DNA from: VXYL01 sp965199915
GTDB lineage: Bacteria; Pseudomonadota; Gammaproteobacteria; Pseudomonadales; Azotimanducaceae
DNA: 64,000 bases
Assembly: GCA_965199915.1 (NCBI GenBank)
Contig: OZ241348.1
Location: 1,240,001-1,304,000 of the forward strand
Direction of reading: 5' to 3'
Part shown: positions 50,647-59,819 of the stretch, in pieces
How positions within the stretch are numbered: position 1 is the first letter of the stretch
How the letters are laid out: each line of letters opens with the position of its first letter
Notes under the pieces: model-generated
Database searches by the model: none
What the model was told of the DNA's origin: nothing
Seen by the model: only the letters and a program-made list of their open reading frames with translations
Translations under genes and position numbers: made by a program

Positions 50647-52923
50647 ATGCGCACCGATCAGCCGCCAACCCCCGGGCTTTCGGCGACGTTGCGCGAACCA
50701 CCGGCGCGCAAGACGGCCCCCGCCAGGAACCCGGTTCGCGCCGGGCGCGGTCCGCGGCTCGGCACCAAACTGGCGTTGCTTGGCCTGCCGCTCGCTCTCG
50801 TGGTGGTTCCTCTCCTATCCTCCGTGCTGCTCGCGCAGATGGAACGATGGTCGGTGCAGTGGCAATCCGAACAGCAACGCCGCATCGCCGAGGGAATCGC
50901 GGTCTCCTTCTACGGCCGCGACGACCTGTTCGCCGACTTGCCCGTGAATCTGGGCGAATACGACACCTTGGAGGCGCGGCACATCCAGAAACAACCCCGT
51001 CTCGACGGCGCCATCGACGACTGGGGGGATCAAGCCATGCCGCCCGTGCGGTTTGGCGCGGCGGGCGAGGACGGTTCGTTTGCGCTCCGCCTCGGCACCC
51101 GGCCGGGCATGCTCTACGCGTACTTGGAAATCGTGGACGACGCCCGCGTGTACCGCGATCCGGCGGTGCTGCGGCTTGACAACGCGGACCAAGTGCGCGT
51201 CGGCTTCCTGCAGCCGGACGGCGAGGACGGCCGTATCGTCGTCACGCTTTCGCCCACCGGCGACACCACCGCCTATCGCATGGACAGCGACTGGCGGTTC
51301 GCCCAGATCGGCCCGCCGGAGAGCGCCGTGCGTGGATTCGCGCGCGAGACGCCCAGCGGCTACCGGGTGGAGTTGCGGCTGCCTTTTTCGCTGCTCGGCT
51401 CGCGCCGGTACTTTGGTCTCGCCTTCGTGGACGTGGACGATGCGGACACGCGCGCCATCCGCGCGACCACGCAAACCTACGCCGAGAGTTTGCTGCTCGC
51501 CTTCCGTTCGCCGGAACTGTCGACCATGCTGGAGAGTCTCGACCGCTCGGACATGGAAGTGCTCGTGCTCGACGCCGAACGACGGTTGCGCGCCAAGGTT
51601 GGCAGCTACCGAGCGGACCAGCCGCGCCAGCCCTCTTGGCAAATGCGCCTGCTCGGTTGGCCGACCGCGTTGGCCGATGTCTTGGCGACCGTCAACGAGG
51701 GTGTTTGGCGTTGGTTCGCCGGCGGCGACGGACAGACGGCCCAAGCCGAAGACGCCGAGGACGCGCAAGGCGTGGAGGACCGCGTGGTGGCCTCCGCGCT
51801 GTCCGGAACGCCCATCGCCCTCCCCCGCCGCGCCGATGGCGTGCGCACCATTTTGGCCGGCCATCCCATCCGCTCCGAACGGGACGCCGTGATCGGCACG
51901 ATCACCGTGGAGCAGAACATCAACGACATTCTGGCCTTCAAGCGCGAGGCCATGGATCAGATCGCGCTGGCGTCCCTTGCCACGGTGCTCGTGGTGCCTC
52001 TCTTCCTAGTCGCCTTCGCCGGGCGCCTGACGTGGCGCATTCGAGGTTTGCGCCGCGCCGCCGCCGCCGCCATCGACGAGCACGGGCGGCTGCGCACCAC
52101 CGTTCTGGGCGCCGGAGTGCAAGCGGCCGACGAGATCGGCGACCTCGCCCGCAGCATTGCGGCCATGCTCGCGCGGCTGGACCGGCACCACGCATTCGTG
52201 CGCACCATGCCGCGCACGCTCCGTCACGAGATACACAACCCGCTGAACACCCTGACCACGTCGCTGGAGCATCTCGCGCGCAACGCGGCACGGCCGGGGA
52301 GCAAATACCTGGAGAGCGCCGAAAGGGCGGTGCTGCGCATCGGCGCCATTGTGCAGAATCTCACGGACGCGGCCAACTTGGAGGATTCGTTGACCGCCGA
52401 GGAACTGGAGATCATCGACATCCAAGGACTGGTCCACAGCTACGTCAACAACTGCCGCGCCACGCACGGCGAACAACGTTTCGTCTTCCACAGCGCGCCC
52501 GGTCCGGTGTATGCCGAAGTCGCGGATTACCGCATCGAACAGATGCTCGACAAGCTCATCGACAACGCCGTGGACTTCCACCGCGCCGGCAGCCCGATCA
52601 CCGTGTGCTTCGGTGTCCGCCGCGACGACTGGGTGGTGACTGTGGCGAATCGCGGCCCCAACCTCGCCGCCGACCCGGGCGCTCTGTTCGAGTCTCTAGT
52701 GTCTCGACGCACGCCGGAGAGCAAGTCGCATTTCGGGTTGGGGTTGTATGTGGTGCGCGTCATCGCGGAACAGCATGGCGGTTCCGCCCGGGCGGTGAAT
52801 CTTGTGGACGGATCGGGCGTCGCGGTGACCGTGCGCCTGCCCTTGGCCGGCATCGGTCAACGAGCGGACGCCGAGCGGGCGCGCAACGGCGCGGCGGAAA
52901 GCGCCGGCGCAGCCGTCGCGTAG
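50647..52923 (+). CDS. Sensor histidine kinase (dedicated-sortase type)
   Basis: A 758-residue membrane kinase. A cytoplasmic lead precedes the first membrane segment (LALLGLPLALVVVPLLSSVLL), then a 440-residue periplasmic sensor that includes a carbohydrate-binding-like module (QPRLDGAIDDWGDQ, LYAYLEIVDDARVY). The second membrane segment is ALASLATVLVVPLFLVAFAG, followed by HAMP. The dimerisation helix has the phosphoacceptor in RTLRHEIHNPLNTL (about residue 527), and the ATPase has the N box MLDKLIDNAVDFH and G box SHFGLGLYVVRVIAEQHGG. This layout fits the family TIGR03785, kinase of proteobacterial dedicated sortase systems. The response regulator lies 26 bases upstream. The sensed signal is unknown; the CBM-like module points to a glycan. 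Confidence 0.85.
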   Translation: MRTDQPPTPGLSATLREPPARKTAPARNPVRAGRGPRLGTKLALLGLPLALVVVPLLSSVLLAQMERWSVQWQSEQQRRIAEGIAVSFYGRDDLFADLPVNLGEYDTLEARHIQKQPRLDGAIDDWGDQAMPPVRFGAAGEDGSFALRLGTRPGMLYAYLEIVDDARVYRDPAVLRLDNADQVRVGFLQPDGEDGRIVVTLSPTGDTTAYRMDSDWRFAQIGPPESAVRGFARETPSGYRVELRLPFSLLGSRRYFGLAFVDVDDADTRAIRATTQTYAESLLLAFRSPELSTMLESLDRSDMEVLVLDAERRLRAKVGSYRADQPRQPSWQMRLLGWPTALADVLATVNEGVWRWFAGGDGQTAQAEDAEDAQGVEDRVVASALSGTPIALPRRADGVRTILAGHPIRSERDAVIGTITVEQNINDILAFKREAMDQIALASLATVLVVPLFLVAFAGRLTWRIRGLRRAAAAAIDEHGRLRTTVLGAGVQAADEIGDLARSIAAMLARLDRHHAFVRTMPRTLRHEIHNPLNTLTTSLEHLARNAARPGSKYLESAERAVLRIGAIVQNLTDAANLEDSLTAEELEIIDIQGLVHSYVNNCRATHGEQRFVFHSAPGPVYAEVADYRIEQMLDKLIDNAVDFHRAGSPITVCFGVRRDDWVVTVANRGPNLAADPGALFESLVSRRTPESKSHFGLGLYVVRVIAEQHGGSARAVNLVDGSGVAVTVRLPLAGIGQRADAERARNGAAESAGAAVA

Positions 52924-52984
52924 GGCGTCCGCGCCTACTTCCCGTGGAGCAGCCGGTGGCGCGGCGCCCGAAGACCCCGGACAA

Positions 52985-53563
52985 TCACGAGTCGAGGCGA
53001 ACCGCCAAGAGCAACTCCTGTCGATTCTCCTCAAGGAGCGTGGCGCGGCTCACCGTGAACGGCCAGAAGCTGCGGGCGATGACTTTGTTGGTGTGCGGAT
53101 GCGGCGCGGGCGGTGGCGGATCGTTCTTCACGGTGAGCTGATCCGCGCGTTCCAAACCGAAGCGCATGCTCGAGAACGGCAGCGCGTTGGAAAAAGGCAC
53201 GAAAGCGTGCCCAAGCGTGCCCGCGTGAACGTGACGGCGCAAGGTCTGGGCGAGGTCCCGCAATAGCGCCATATCCAGGTAGTTGAGGAAGTCCCAAAAC
53301 AGGCACACGTCGAAGACGGTGCCGACCGGAAAGTCGAACACGCGATCGAAGACGGTCTCATGCGGCCGGCGTCGACGTTCGTGTTGACGGCGATAGCCGG
53401 TCTCGCCAAACAGATCGGCGAATTGCAATCGACAGCGGTAGCGCCCGAAGAACCGCACGCTCTCGGGGGTGGCGGCGCCGATGTCCAGAATGTTCAAACG
53501 CGGTTGCGATTCAACATCCTCGAACACCAGCGGCAGGAGCCGCGTCGCCAAACAGTTGGGCAA
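52985..53563 (-). CDS. SAM-dependent methyltransferase-like protein
   Basis: A 192-residue cytoplasmic protein with a class I methyltransferase fold signature: LNILDIGAATPESVRFFGRY is motif I (GxGxG relaxed to GAATPE), LQFADLFG holds an acidic motif II, and FDVCLFWDFLNYLDMALL corresponds to motif IV. The C-terminal third (RFGLERADQLTV to LEENRQELLLAVRL) is unassigned. The start is TTG 53563, backed by AAGGGG 5 bases upstream, and it lies 9 bases after the bactofilin stop, so the two genes are probably co-transcribed. SAM binding is likely, but the substrate is unknown; a methyltransferase paired with a bactofilin could serve cell-pole or envelope functions. Confidence 0.6.
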   Translation of the reverse strand: MPNCLATRLLPLVFEDVESQPRLNILDIGAATPESVRFFGRYRCRLQFADLFGETGYRRQHERRRRPHETVFDRVFDFPVGTVFDVCLFWDFLNYLDMALLRDLAQTLRRHVHAGTLGHAFVPFSNALPFSSMRFGLERADQLTVKNDPPPPAPHPHTNKVIARSFWPFTVSRATLLEENRQELLLAVRLDS

Positions 53564-53572
53564 CGTCGCCCC

Positions 53573-54133
53573 TTAGGGCGAACCGCCGGTCTGGCTCTTG
53601 CGCACGCTCCCGGCGGGCGCGGAGACCGGCGTGGAATCGCGGGTCTGCACCGGGCGTCCGTCGCCCGTCAGCTTTGGCTTGGCCGGAGACGACGGCTGCG
53701 GTTTGGCGGTGTCCGTGATGCCGGGGTCCATGTCGATGCTGCCCTTGAACTTGGCGCCGTCGTTGACGATGACCCGCGGCGCTTTGATGTTCCCCTCCAT
53801 GCGCCCGGTGGCGGTGAGCACCACCTTGTCGACCCCGTCGACATCGCCCTCCACCTGCCCTTCGATTTGCACCACGTTGGCGGAAACGTCGGCGCGGACG
53901 TGGCCGCTGGATTGAATGGTCAACGTGTGCTTGGGCAGGTTGATAGTGCCTTCGCACTGGCCCGATATGATGACGTCCTCGTCGCCGGAAATGTGACCGT
54001 TGATGACGATGGTTGGGCCGATCGTGGCCTTGGCGGAAGCCGCCCGGCCCGGCTGCGGCGCGGCCGCGGGCGCCTGCGGGCTGCGTTGCGGGGCCGGCGT
54101 CAACGGGTCGGCGTCTTTGCGTTTGTCGAACAT
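53573..54133 (-). CDS. Bactofilin (polymer-forming cytoskeletal protein)
   Basis: A 186-residue bactofilin. The central 100 residues form the beta-helix characteristic of the family: IGPTIVINGHISGDEDVIIS (the opening TIGPTIVINGxISG is the hallmark), GQCEGTINLPKHTLTIQ, SANVVQIEGQVEGDVD and GNIKAPRVIVNDGAKFKGSID. The N- and C-terminal tails are Pro-, Ser- and Ala-rich and disordered, as usual. Bactofilins polymerise without nucleotide into filaments that place cell-wall enzymes. The frame opens with MFDKRKDADPL. Downstream partner is the methyltransferase-like gene. No M23 peptidase gene, the common bactofilin partner, is in the window. Confidence 0.9.
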   Translation of the reverse strand: MFDKRKDADPLTPAPQRSPQAPAAAPQPGRAASAKATIGPTIVINGHISGDEDVIISGQCEGTINLPKHTLTIQSSGHVRADVSANVVQIEGQVEGDVDGVDKVVLTATGRMEGNIKAPRVIVNDGAKFKGSIDMDPGITDTAKPQPSSPAKPKLTGDGRPVQTRDSTPVSAPAGSVRKSQTGGSP

Positions 54134-54217
54134 GGAGCCACCTACGGTTTCTCTAAACGAAAGGCGATGATAACGCCTTTGGAGTCGCGTTTGGGCGGGT
54201 GAACGGCGACAGCGTGG

Positions 54218-55192
54218 TCAGCCGCGCATCCAAAACTCCGCCTCCAAGCCCGGCGCGCCGTCGCACTCGACTTCGCCCCGCTCCCACAACAGCAGTATCG
54301 CCGCCCAGACGCTGCGCGCCGCGGCCGGGTGCAACTGCGACGGCACCGCGGCGTACATTGCCGGGACCATCTCGGCGATGCGCCCGACACCCCTCGCCAA
54401 GTGACGCCGTATGTCCTCTTCGCGTTCCCGACGGTGGGCGACAAAGGCGCGGACGTGCGCCTGCGGATCCGCGACCGCCGGCCCGTGCGTTGGCCAATAC
54501 ACGTCGTCGTCGCGTTCGAGCAGCGTCTGCAAGCTGGTCATGTAGCTGCCCATGTGGCCGTCCGGCGGCGAGATGACGCTGGTGGACCAACCCATGACGT
54601 GATCGCCGCTGAACAGCGCGCGGCGGCCGGGCGCGGCGCGCGTCCGCAGCGCGTAGCAGACGTGGTTGGAGGTGTGTCCCGGCGTGTGGACGCATTGCAA
54701 CGCCCAGCCGTCTCCTTCGATCACGTCCCCGTGCCGCACGGCGACGTCCGGCGTGAAGTCCCTGTCGGCGCCCTCCTCCACCTCGGCGCGCAACGCCACG
54801 CCGTCGGCGCTGCGGCCGGCGCCGTGCGGCCCGAAGCCGTAGCTTTTTGCATCCGTGTGCGCGGCGAGCAGAGCGCAGCCCGGCGAGTGGTCGCGGTGCG
54901 TGTGCGTGACGACCATGTGCGTGATGGTTTCTCCCGCGGTGGCGGCCAGCAGCGCTTGGATGTGCGCTTCGTCCGCCGGGCCGGGATCGACAACGGCCAC
55001 GGCGCCGCGGCCAACGATGTAGGTGCCGGTGCCGTAGAGCGTGAACGCGCTCGGGTTCTTGGCGACGACGCGCCGAATGCCGGGCGCCACTTCGGCGACC
55101 TCTCCGTAGCGAAAATCGAGCGCGCGCTGGAACGGAATGGCGACCACGGGTTGTGCCGATTGGGACGTACCGGTTGCCGATTGTAGCCTCAT
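54218..55192 (-). CDS. MBL-fold metallohydrolase (LACTB2-like)
   Basis: A 324-residue zinc hydrolase of the metallo-beta-lactamase fold. The metal-binding motif is VVTHTHRDHSPG (HxHxDH), further ligands lie in HTPGHTSNHVCYAL and LFSGDHVMGWS, and VVDPGPADEAH precedes the first strand pair. The C-terminal 70 residues form the winged-helix-like tail of LACTB2/RNase Z-type members (DPQAHVRAFVAHRREREEDI, MVPAMYAAVPSQLH, then AILLLWERGEVEC). ATG 55192 is chosen as the first Met before the conserved part; an earlier one in the frame lies in repetitive sequence. Substrate unknown: relatives act on RNA ends, thioesters or beta-lactam-like amides. Downstream of the pseudokinase gene on the same strand. 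Confidence 0.87.
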   Translation of the reverse strand: MRLQSATGTSQSAQPVVAIPFQRALDFRYGEVAEVAPGIRRVVAKNPSAFTLYGTGTYIVGRGAVAVVDPGPADEAHIQALLAATAGETITHMVVTHTHRDHSPGCALLAAHTDAKSYGFGPHGAGRSADGVALRAEVEEGADRDFTPDVAVRHGDVIEGDGWALQCVHTPGHTSNHVCYALRTRAAPGRRALFSGDHVMGWSTSVISPPDGHMGSYMTSLQTLLERDDDVYWPTHGPAVADPQAHVRAFVAHRREREEDIRRHLARGVGRIAEMVPAMYAAVPSQLHPAAARSVWAAILLLWERGEVECDGAPGLEAEFWMRG

Positions 55193-55204
55193 CCGCCGGC
55201 GATT

Positions 55205-55240
55205 CGGCATTTGCCGGCGCTCCGGCATTTTGCCGGCGCT
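55205..55240. repeat. Short tandem repeat with hairpin ahead of the MBL gene
   Basis: CGGCATTTGCCGGCGCT and CGGCATTTTGCCGGCGCT lie in tandem, 13 bases upstream of ATG 55192. The second copy can fold as CCGGCA-TTT-TGCCGG. Between the stop of the kinase gene and the MBL start it may act as an attenuator or terminator. Confidence 0.4.
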
Positions 55241-55291
55241 CGCGGCGGTGGCGGATTCGCGTGGCACCGCCATCGCGGCCGCCGGCGCTGA

Positions 55292-57619
55292 TCAAGGCGC
55301 TTGGGTTTCGTCTCCATCCCCCAAGGTTCTTGGGAACGACGGAACGGCGGTTGCCGCCTCGCGGTCTATTTCCGCCTGCCACATCTCCCGCCGCTCGCGC
55401 CAACGCGAAATGCCCGGGGTGATGGTGAGCGCCAAATCCAAATAGCGCAGGCCCTCGGTCTTCATGCCGGTTTGGAACGCCTCCCGCGCCACCGCGTCGA
55501 GCTGCGTCGCGGAGACGGAAAGCAACCGCACCGCGTCGGCGTTCTCGGGGTCCAAGCGTTGCGCCTCGCGCAGCTTGGCGACGCAGTTTTCCTCCAAGGA
55601 CGGGCCGGTGATGTAGCCTTCCGCGCAAAGCGCCTCGGCTTCGGCGACCAGTTGTGTGACGGTTTCCACCCGCGCGATTTCGCCATCGTAACGGGCGTTC
55701 ATCTCAACGACCATCTCGTCGCCAAAGCCGGAGGCGGCGGTGCGGGCGACCAAGGCGCGGGCGGCATCGAGGTCGCCGCTCTCGAGCAGCGCCGCGAAGT
55801 CCGCCCGGACTTGCGTCGCCACTTCGGCAAGCCCTTGCACGGCCACAACGTCGTCCGGTTTGGTGGCAAGCACACGGCGGTACAGCTCCGCCGCGTTGTC
55901 GCCGGGCGGATCGATCAACGCGCCGCGCTGGCGCAGTTCGGCCGCTTGGTTCAGCAAGACGTTGATCTCCGCGTGCAGCGCCTCCGCCGCGGAGAGCGTG
56001 GAGCGCACCGCGGCCGCGCCCTCGAACTCCGGATTGGCCGCCGTCGCGCGCTCCATGTTGTCCATCGCGGCTTGCAGATCGCCGGCGCGCGCGGCGTTTG
56101 CCGCGGAGGCGCCGTAGTGCGTGGCGATGGCGTCCAACGCGGCGAGGGCCTCCGCGTTCCGCGGCACGAGGCGCAGCGCTTCCCGGTAGTTGGCAATAGC
56201 CAGATCCGCGGCCGGCGCGTCCGACAAGCCGCCGCCAGCCAACAGCAGCGCCGTGTCCGCCAGCAGCCGTTTCGCTTGCCGATGGTCGTCGAGCGCGTCG
56301 AACAGCGCGACCAGATCCGCATCGTCAGGGTAGACCGTGCCAATTTCGTTCAAGCGGGTGGCCGCGAGTTCCACATCGCCGTCGGCGAGCGCCGCGCGCA
56401 CCAATTCCTTCCACCGCGAGGACGCCTCCGCGAGCGCGAGCGCCGCGCCCTCGTGTCCGGGCGCCAGTTTGAGAACCTCCCGATACGCGCCCGCGAGCGC
56501 GGCCAAACGCTGGTCGGGATCCTGCCCCAGAAGCTCCGCCTCCCGCCAAGCGACCACGACGTCCGGGTGTTCCACCAAGCCCACCGCGGCCAAAGCGCGC
56601 TCGAACGGCGCGGGATTGCGATGCGCCTGCCAACCCACCGCTCCCGCCACCACAGCCGTCAAGGCCACCGGCACCAGCCACGCGACAACCCAGCGGCGGC
56701 GCTCCCGGCGCGCCGATCCTTCGCCGCGCTCGTCGTCCGCGGCGGCGGTCGCCAGGTCGATTTCCGCCATCGAGACGGCGCGCGTCCGTATCGTCACATC
56801 CGGCACCAAGGCCTCCGTGCGCAACGCCTCCAAGGCGCCGACCACTTGCGCCCCGGATTGGAACCGGTCGGCCGGCGAATGCGCCAGAAAGGAACGCACG
56901 ACATCTCGAAAAGGCGTCCATTGCAGCGCCAACGGAGGCTCGGGACGGTGCCTTCCAGCGGGTCCGCCATCGGCGTCCCGCTCCTCGAATGGCAAACGGC
57001 CGGTCAACATCCGGTAGAAGACCACGCCCAAGGCGTACAGGTCCGAGCGCCGGTCCGCCGGTGCGCCCCGGACTTGCTCCGGACTCGCGTAGGGCGACGA
57101 CTCCAGCGTCAACGCGCGCGAAGTGCCGAAGTCCGCAAGCAGCGCCGCGCCTTGCGTGTTGAAGAGGATGTTGCCGGGCTTCACGCCGAGGTGCAGCGTG
57201 TCTTTGCGGTGCGCGTGATCGAGCGCCAAGGCCAACTGCTTCGTGACCTCGAGGACGTTCTGAACATGCAACCCCACCTCCAAGTTGCGGTCGAGGTCGC
57301 CGCCCCGAAGGTAATCCATGACGACATACGGCGCTTCGCCCCAACTGCCGGTTTCGTGTACGCGCACAATGCCGGGGTGGTCGAGCGCGCGCGCGCGACT
57401 GGCGGCTTGGCGGAAACGTTCGCGGAGCGCCGCGCCGGCGGACGGCGCCAGAACTTTGATCGCAACGGCGCCGCGCAAGGCGTGATGCGCGAGGTGCGTC
57501 GTCGCGAACGCGCCCCGGGCGATCTCGCGCTGAATCCTGTAGCCGGGGATTTGCATTGCGGTTGCGGTGGAACGGGTTTTCGGGTGCGACGAATGTCCCA
57601 GCGCCGAGCCGCCGATCAT
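55292..57619 (-). CDS. Membrane-anchored serine/threonine pseudokinase with periplasmic helical-repeat domain
   Basis: A 754- or 775-residue Hanks-type kinase homologue. Counting from Met of ATG 57556: glycine loop REIARGAFATTHLAH, VAIK Lys34, DFG in LLADFGTSRA and the APE-like YASPEQVRG are present. The catalytic loop is DTLHLGVKPGNILFN (about 119-133), so HRD has become HLG and the catalytic Asp124 is Gly. Phosphotransfer is unlikely. A membrane segment (VVAWLVPVALTAVVAGAVGW, about residue 300) leads to some 430 residues of helical, TPR/SEL-like repeats (YREVLKLAPGHEGAALALAEA, YRRVLATKPDDVVAVQGLAE). ATG 57619 overlaps the MORN gene's stop (ATGA) and is used here; 57556 is the alternative. 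Scaffold or sensor role inferred. Confidence 0.8.
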   Translation of the reverse strand: MIGGSALGHSSHPKTRSTATAMQIPGYRIQREIARGAFATTHLAHHALRGAVAIKVLAPSAGAALRERFRQAASRARALDHPGIVRVHETGSWGEAPYVVMDYLRGGDLDRNLEVGLHVQNVLEVTKQLALALDHAHRKDTLHLGVKPGNILFNTQGAALLADFGTSRALTLESSPYASPEQVRGAPADRRSDLYALGVVFYRMLTGRLPFEERDADGGPAGRHRPEPPLALQWTPFRDVVRSFLAHSPADRFQSGAQVVGALEALRTEALVPDVTIRTRAVSMAEIDLATAAADDERGEGSARRERRRWVVAWLVPVALTAVVAGAVGWQAHRNPAPFERALAAVGLVEHPDVVVAWREAELLGQDPDQRLAALAGAYREVLKLAPGHEGAALALAEASSRWKELVRAALADGDVELAATRLNEIGTVYPDDADLVALFDALDDHRQAKRLLADTALLLAGGGLSDAPAADLAIANYREALRLVPRNAEALAALDAIATHYGASAANAARAGDLQAAMDNMERATAANPEFEGAAAVRSTLSAAEALHAEINVLLNQAAELRQRGALIDPPGDNAAELYRRVLATKPDDVVAVQGLAEVATQVRADFAALLESGDLDAARALVARTAASGFGDEMVVEMNARYDGEIARVETVTQLVAEAEALCAEGYITGPSLEENCVAKLREAQRLDPENADAVRLLSVSATQLDAVAREAFQTGMKTEGLRYLDLALTITPGISRWRERREMWQAEIDREAATAVPSFPRTLGDGDETQAP

Positions 57620-58560
57620 TCCAAAGCCAGCAACACCGGCGCGCCGCGCACCAAGCGGCCGAGCACGAAGCGGCCGTTGACGATATAGGCATTGCCGTCC
57701 ACGCGCACCGCGTCCCCGTCGCCGTGGGCATGACCATTGACGCACCGGCGCCCGCGAAACATCCACGCCTTGCCGTCCAAACGCAGAGCGCAGCGAGCCA
57801 CCTCCTCGACCGGTTGCTCGGCGACCAGCTCGCCGTCGTTCCACTTCTGAAAGACCATGCCGCCGCCCGGCGCCACCTTGACGCCCGGGCCGTGCTGCCG
57901 TCCGAAAGCGAACCGGCCCTTGTAGAGCGTGCCGTCGCGCCAATGGAAATGGCCGAGGCCGTGGCGCAGATCGCCCGCGAACTCGCCTTCGTAGCGATTG
58001 CCGTTGTCCCACGACAACGTGCCGCGACCGAATTTGCGGCCGTCCTCGAAACCGCCAGCGTATGTGGTGCCGTCCGTGTAGGTGTACACGCCCCGCCCTT
58101 GCGGAACACCCGCCACCAGCTCGCCTTGGTAGCGTTCGCCGCTGCGCCAGACGTAGGCGCCTTCGCCGGTGCGCTCCCCGGCCAGGAAGTCGCCTTCGTA
58201 CACGTCGCCGTCGGGCCAGGTCAACCGGCCGAAGCCGGTCATGGCCCCGTGTTGGAAGGCGCCTTCGTACACGGCGCCCGAGGACAGTCGCAACATGCCG
58301 GCGCCGTGCCGCAAGCCACTGTCGAACGCGCCCCGGTAGGTCTCGCCGGTCGGAGTGGTGTGCATCCCCTCGCCATGCATCAATCCACGCCGGAACTCGC
58401 CCTCGTAGCGGTGACCGTCGCCCCACAGCAGGACGCCGCGGCCGTGGCGCTGACCATCAAGGGTCTCGCCTTCGTACTCGTCGGCAGCGCCTTGGCCGGC
58501 AACCCCGACCAAAGCGCAAACCAACGCCAAAGAACGTGTCGCAACGCGGCGAAGCGGCAT
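57616..58560 (-). CDS. Exported MORN-repeat protein
   Basis: A 314-residue protein with a signal peptide (LALVCALVGVAGQGAADE) followed by about eleven MORN repeats, each of about 23 residues: YEGETLDGQRHGRGVLLWGDG, YRGAFDSGLRHGAGMLRL, YEGDFLAGERTGEGAYVW and so on. The C-terminal 60 residues (VARCALRLDGKAWMFRGRRC to the end) hold two Cys and close the array. MORN repeats bind lipids or partner proteins. Its stop overlaps the ATG 57619 of the pseudokinase gene, so the two are coupled; the exported MORN protein could bind the kinase's periplasmic repeat domain. Intact. Confidence 0.85.
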   Translation of the reverse strand: MPLRRVATRSLALVCALVGVAGQGAADEYEGETLDGQRHGRGVLLWGDGHRYEGEFRRGLMHGEGMHTTPTGETYRGAFDSGLRHGAGMLRLSSGAVYEGAFQHGAMTGFGRLTWPDGDVYEGDFLAGERTGEGAYVWRSGERYQGELVAGVPQGRGVYTYTDGTTYAGGFEDGRKFGRGTLSWDNGNRYEGEFAGDLRHGLGHFHWRDGTLYKGRFAFGRQHGPGVKVAPGGGMVFQKWNDGELVAEQPVEEVARCALRLDGKAWMFRGRRCVNGHAHGDGDAVRVDGNAYIVNGRFVLGRLVRGAPVLLALE

Positions 58561-58676
58561 GCCGTTGCGCTACCGAAGCGGAGACAACAGGAGTCTGCGG
58601 CTTCGACTGCGATTCGGCAAGGCCGGCGTACGCCCGTGGGCGTCCAAGCAGGCGGGCGGCCGATCGCGCAGATCGA

Positions 58677-59750
58677 CTACACGCGCGGCGTGAATCCCTC
58701 GCGCAGAACCGGTTTCACCTTGGCGACGCTGAGCAGAGACTCCACGCAGTCGCGGATGGATTCGTCCAAGGTGCGAAACGCGATGTCGGTCACCGCCTTG
58801 ATGCGGTCGTTGCGCAAGTCGCAGCCGGCCCAAATGCCGCGAAACTCCGCTTCCCGGGCCTTGATTCGGTCCGGAAACGGATCGGTCACTTGCGGCGTGT
58901 CGTGGCCGAGCTCCGGCAACAGGCGATCGATGTCCGCGCAGATGTCCTCGACGTTGCGCGTGTCCGTGGACCACGCGATGTAGCGCTCGCCGTTGCGCAC
59001 GCGAACGCTCTCGAGCAGGCCGATGTGGCAATCGGCGTCGTCGCGCACGTCCACCGTCATCCACGGCCGGTAAGCGCCGTTCTGGTAGTACTCGCCGAGC
59101 AGCATCATCTCGATGTTGTGCTGCCACGGGCCCATGTTCTTCTGGTGCGGCGACAGGATGGGGCCCACGTTGTCCGCCGGGCAGCAGGTGATGGCGTCCC
59201 AATCGCCGCTCGCCGCGGCGGCGTCCGCGAACGAGCGCTGGGCGATCACCTTGCCCATCGAATAGCCCTGCCGATCGGGCGTGCGGCGGGGATTGTCCTC
59301 GTCCGGGTACCGATCCTCGTAGAAGGTGGGGCGGCGCACGAACTCCTGAATGTCCGCCTCGGACATCACCGCGGCGATGCTGGAAGTGACGATCACGCGG
59401 CTCACCGTGCGCGACTTGTTGACGCTGGCGATGAGGCTGTCGCAAACCCGGCGCACATACTCGTGGTCCCGGTAGTCGCTCACATGCGCGACGTGGCACA
59501 CGCCGTGGCAGCCGGCGAAGATGTCGTCGAAGGCCCCGGTGTTGTCCAAGTCCGCCGCGTGCAGCGTGAGGCGCCCGGAGGCGTAGCCGGGCATCGCCTT
59601 GAGGAAGTCCACGCGCTCCGGATCCGCTGCGTTGCGCACGCAAGCGCGCACCCGGTAGCCCTTGTCCAGCAGCCGGCGCACCACCCAACCGCCGATGAAA
59701 CCCGCGCTGCCCGTAACCGCGACCGTGCCCCCTTTGGGTACTGGCGCCAT
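58677..59750 (-). CDS. NAD(P)-dependent reductase/epimerase (dihydroflavonol reductase-like SDR)
   Basis: A 357-residue extended short-chain dehydrogenase. The cofactor motif is VAVTGSAGFIGGWVVRRLLDKG (TGxxGFIG), the family motif VIVTSSIAAVM contains the catalytic Ser, and the YxxxK pair is GYSMGKVIAQR. The order and YRVRACVRNAADPERVDFLK stretch resemble dihydroflavonol-4-reductase/cinnamoyl-CoA reductase-like enzymes rather than sugar epimerases. ATG 59750 has a GGGGGG run 7 bases upstream. Substrate unknown: carbonyl reduction of a ketone or aldehyde is likely. The insertion sequence begins 79 bases upstream of its start codon and may have separated it from its original promoter. Confidence 0.85.
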   Translation of the reverse strand: MAPVPKGGTVAVTGSAGFIGGWVVRRLLDKGYRVRACVRNAADPERVDFLKAMPGYASGRLTLHAADLDNTGAFDDIFAGCHGVCHVAHVSDYRDHEYVRRVCDSLIASVNKSRTVSRVIVTSSIAAVMSEADIQEFVRRPTFYEDRYPDEDNPRRTPDRQGYSMGKVIAQRSFADAAAASGDWDAITCCPADNVGPILSPHQKNMGPWQHNIEMMLLGEYYQNGAYRPWMTVDVRDDADCHIGLLESVRVRNGERYIAWSTDTRNVEDICADIDRLLPELGHDTPQVTDPFPDRIKAREAEFRGIWAGCDLRNDRIKAVTDIAFRTLDESIRDCVESLLSVAKVKPVLREGFTPRV

Positions 59751-59819
59751 TGCAATCCCCCCGTTTGCCTCGAAACAGGCGAAGCATAAGCCGACCATCG
59801 CGCGCATCGCAAACGACAC

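Noticed and set aside
55301..57688. Open frame of 795 codons on the plus strand over the pseudokinase gene
   Set aside because: Complement of the kinase gene, with repetitive Arg/Gly/His composition and no domain. The minus strand carries kinase motifs.
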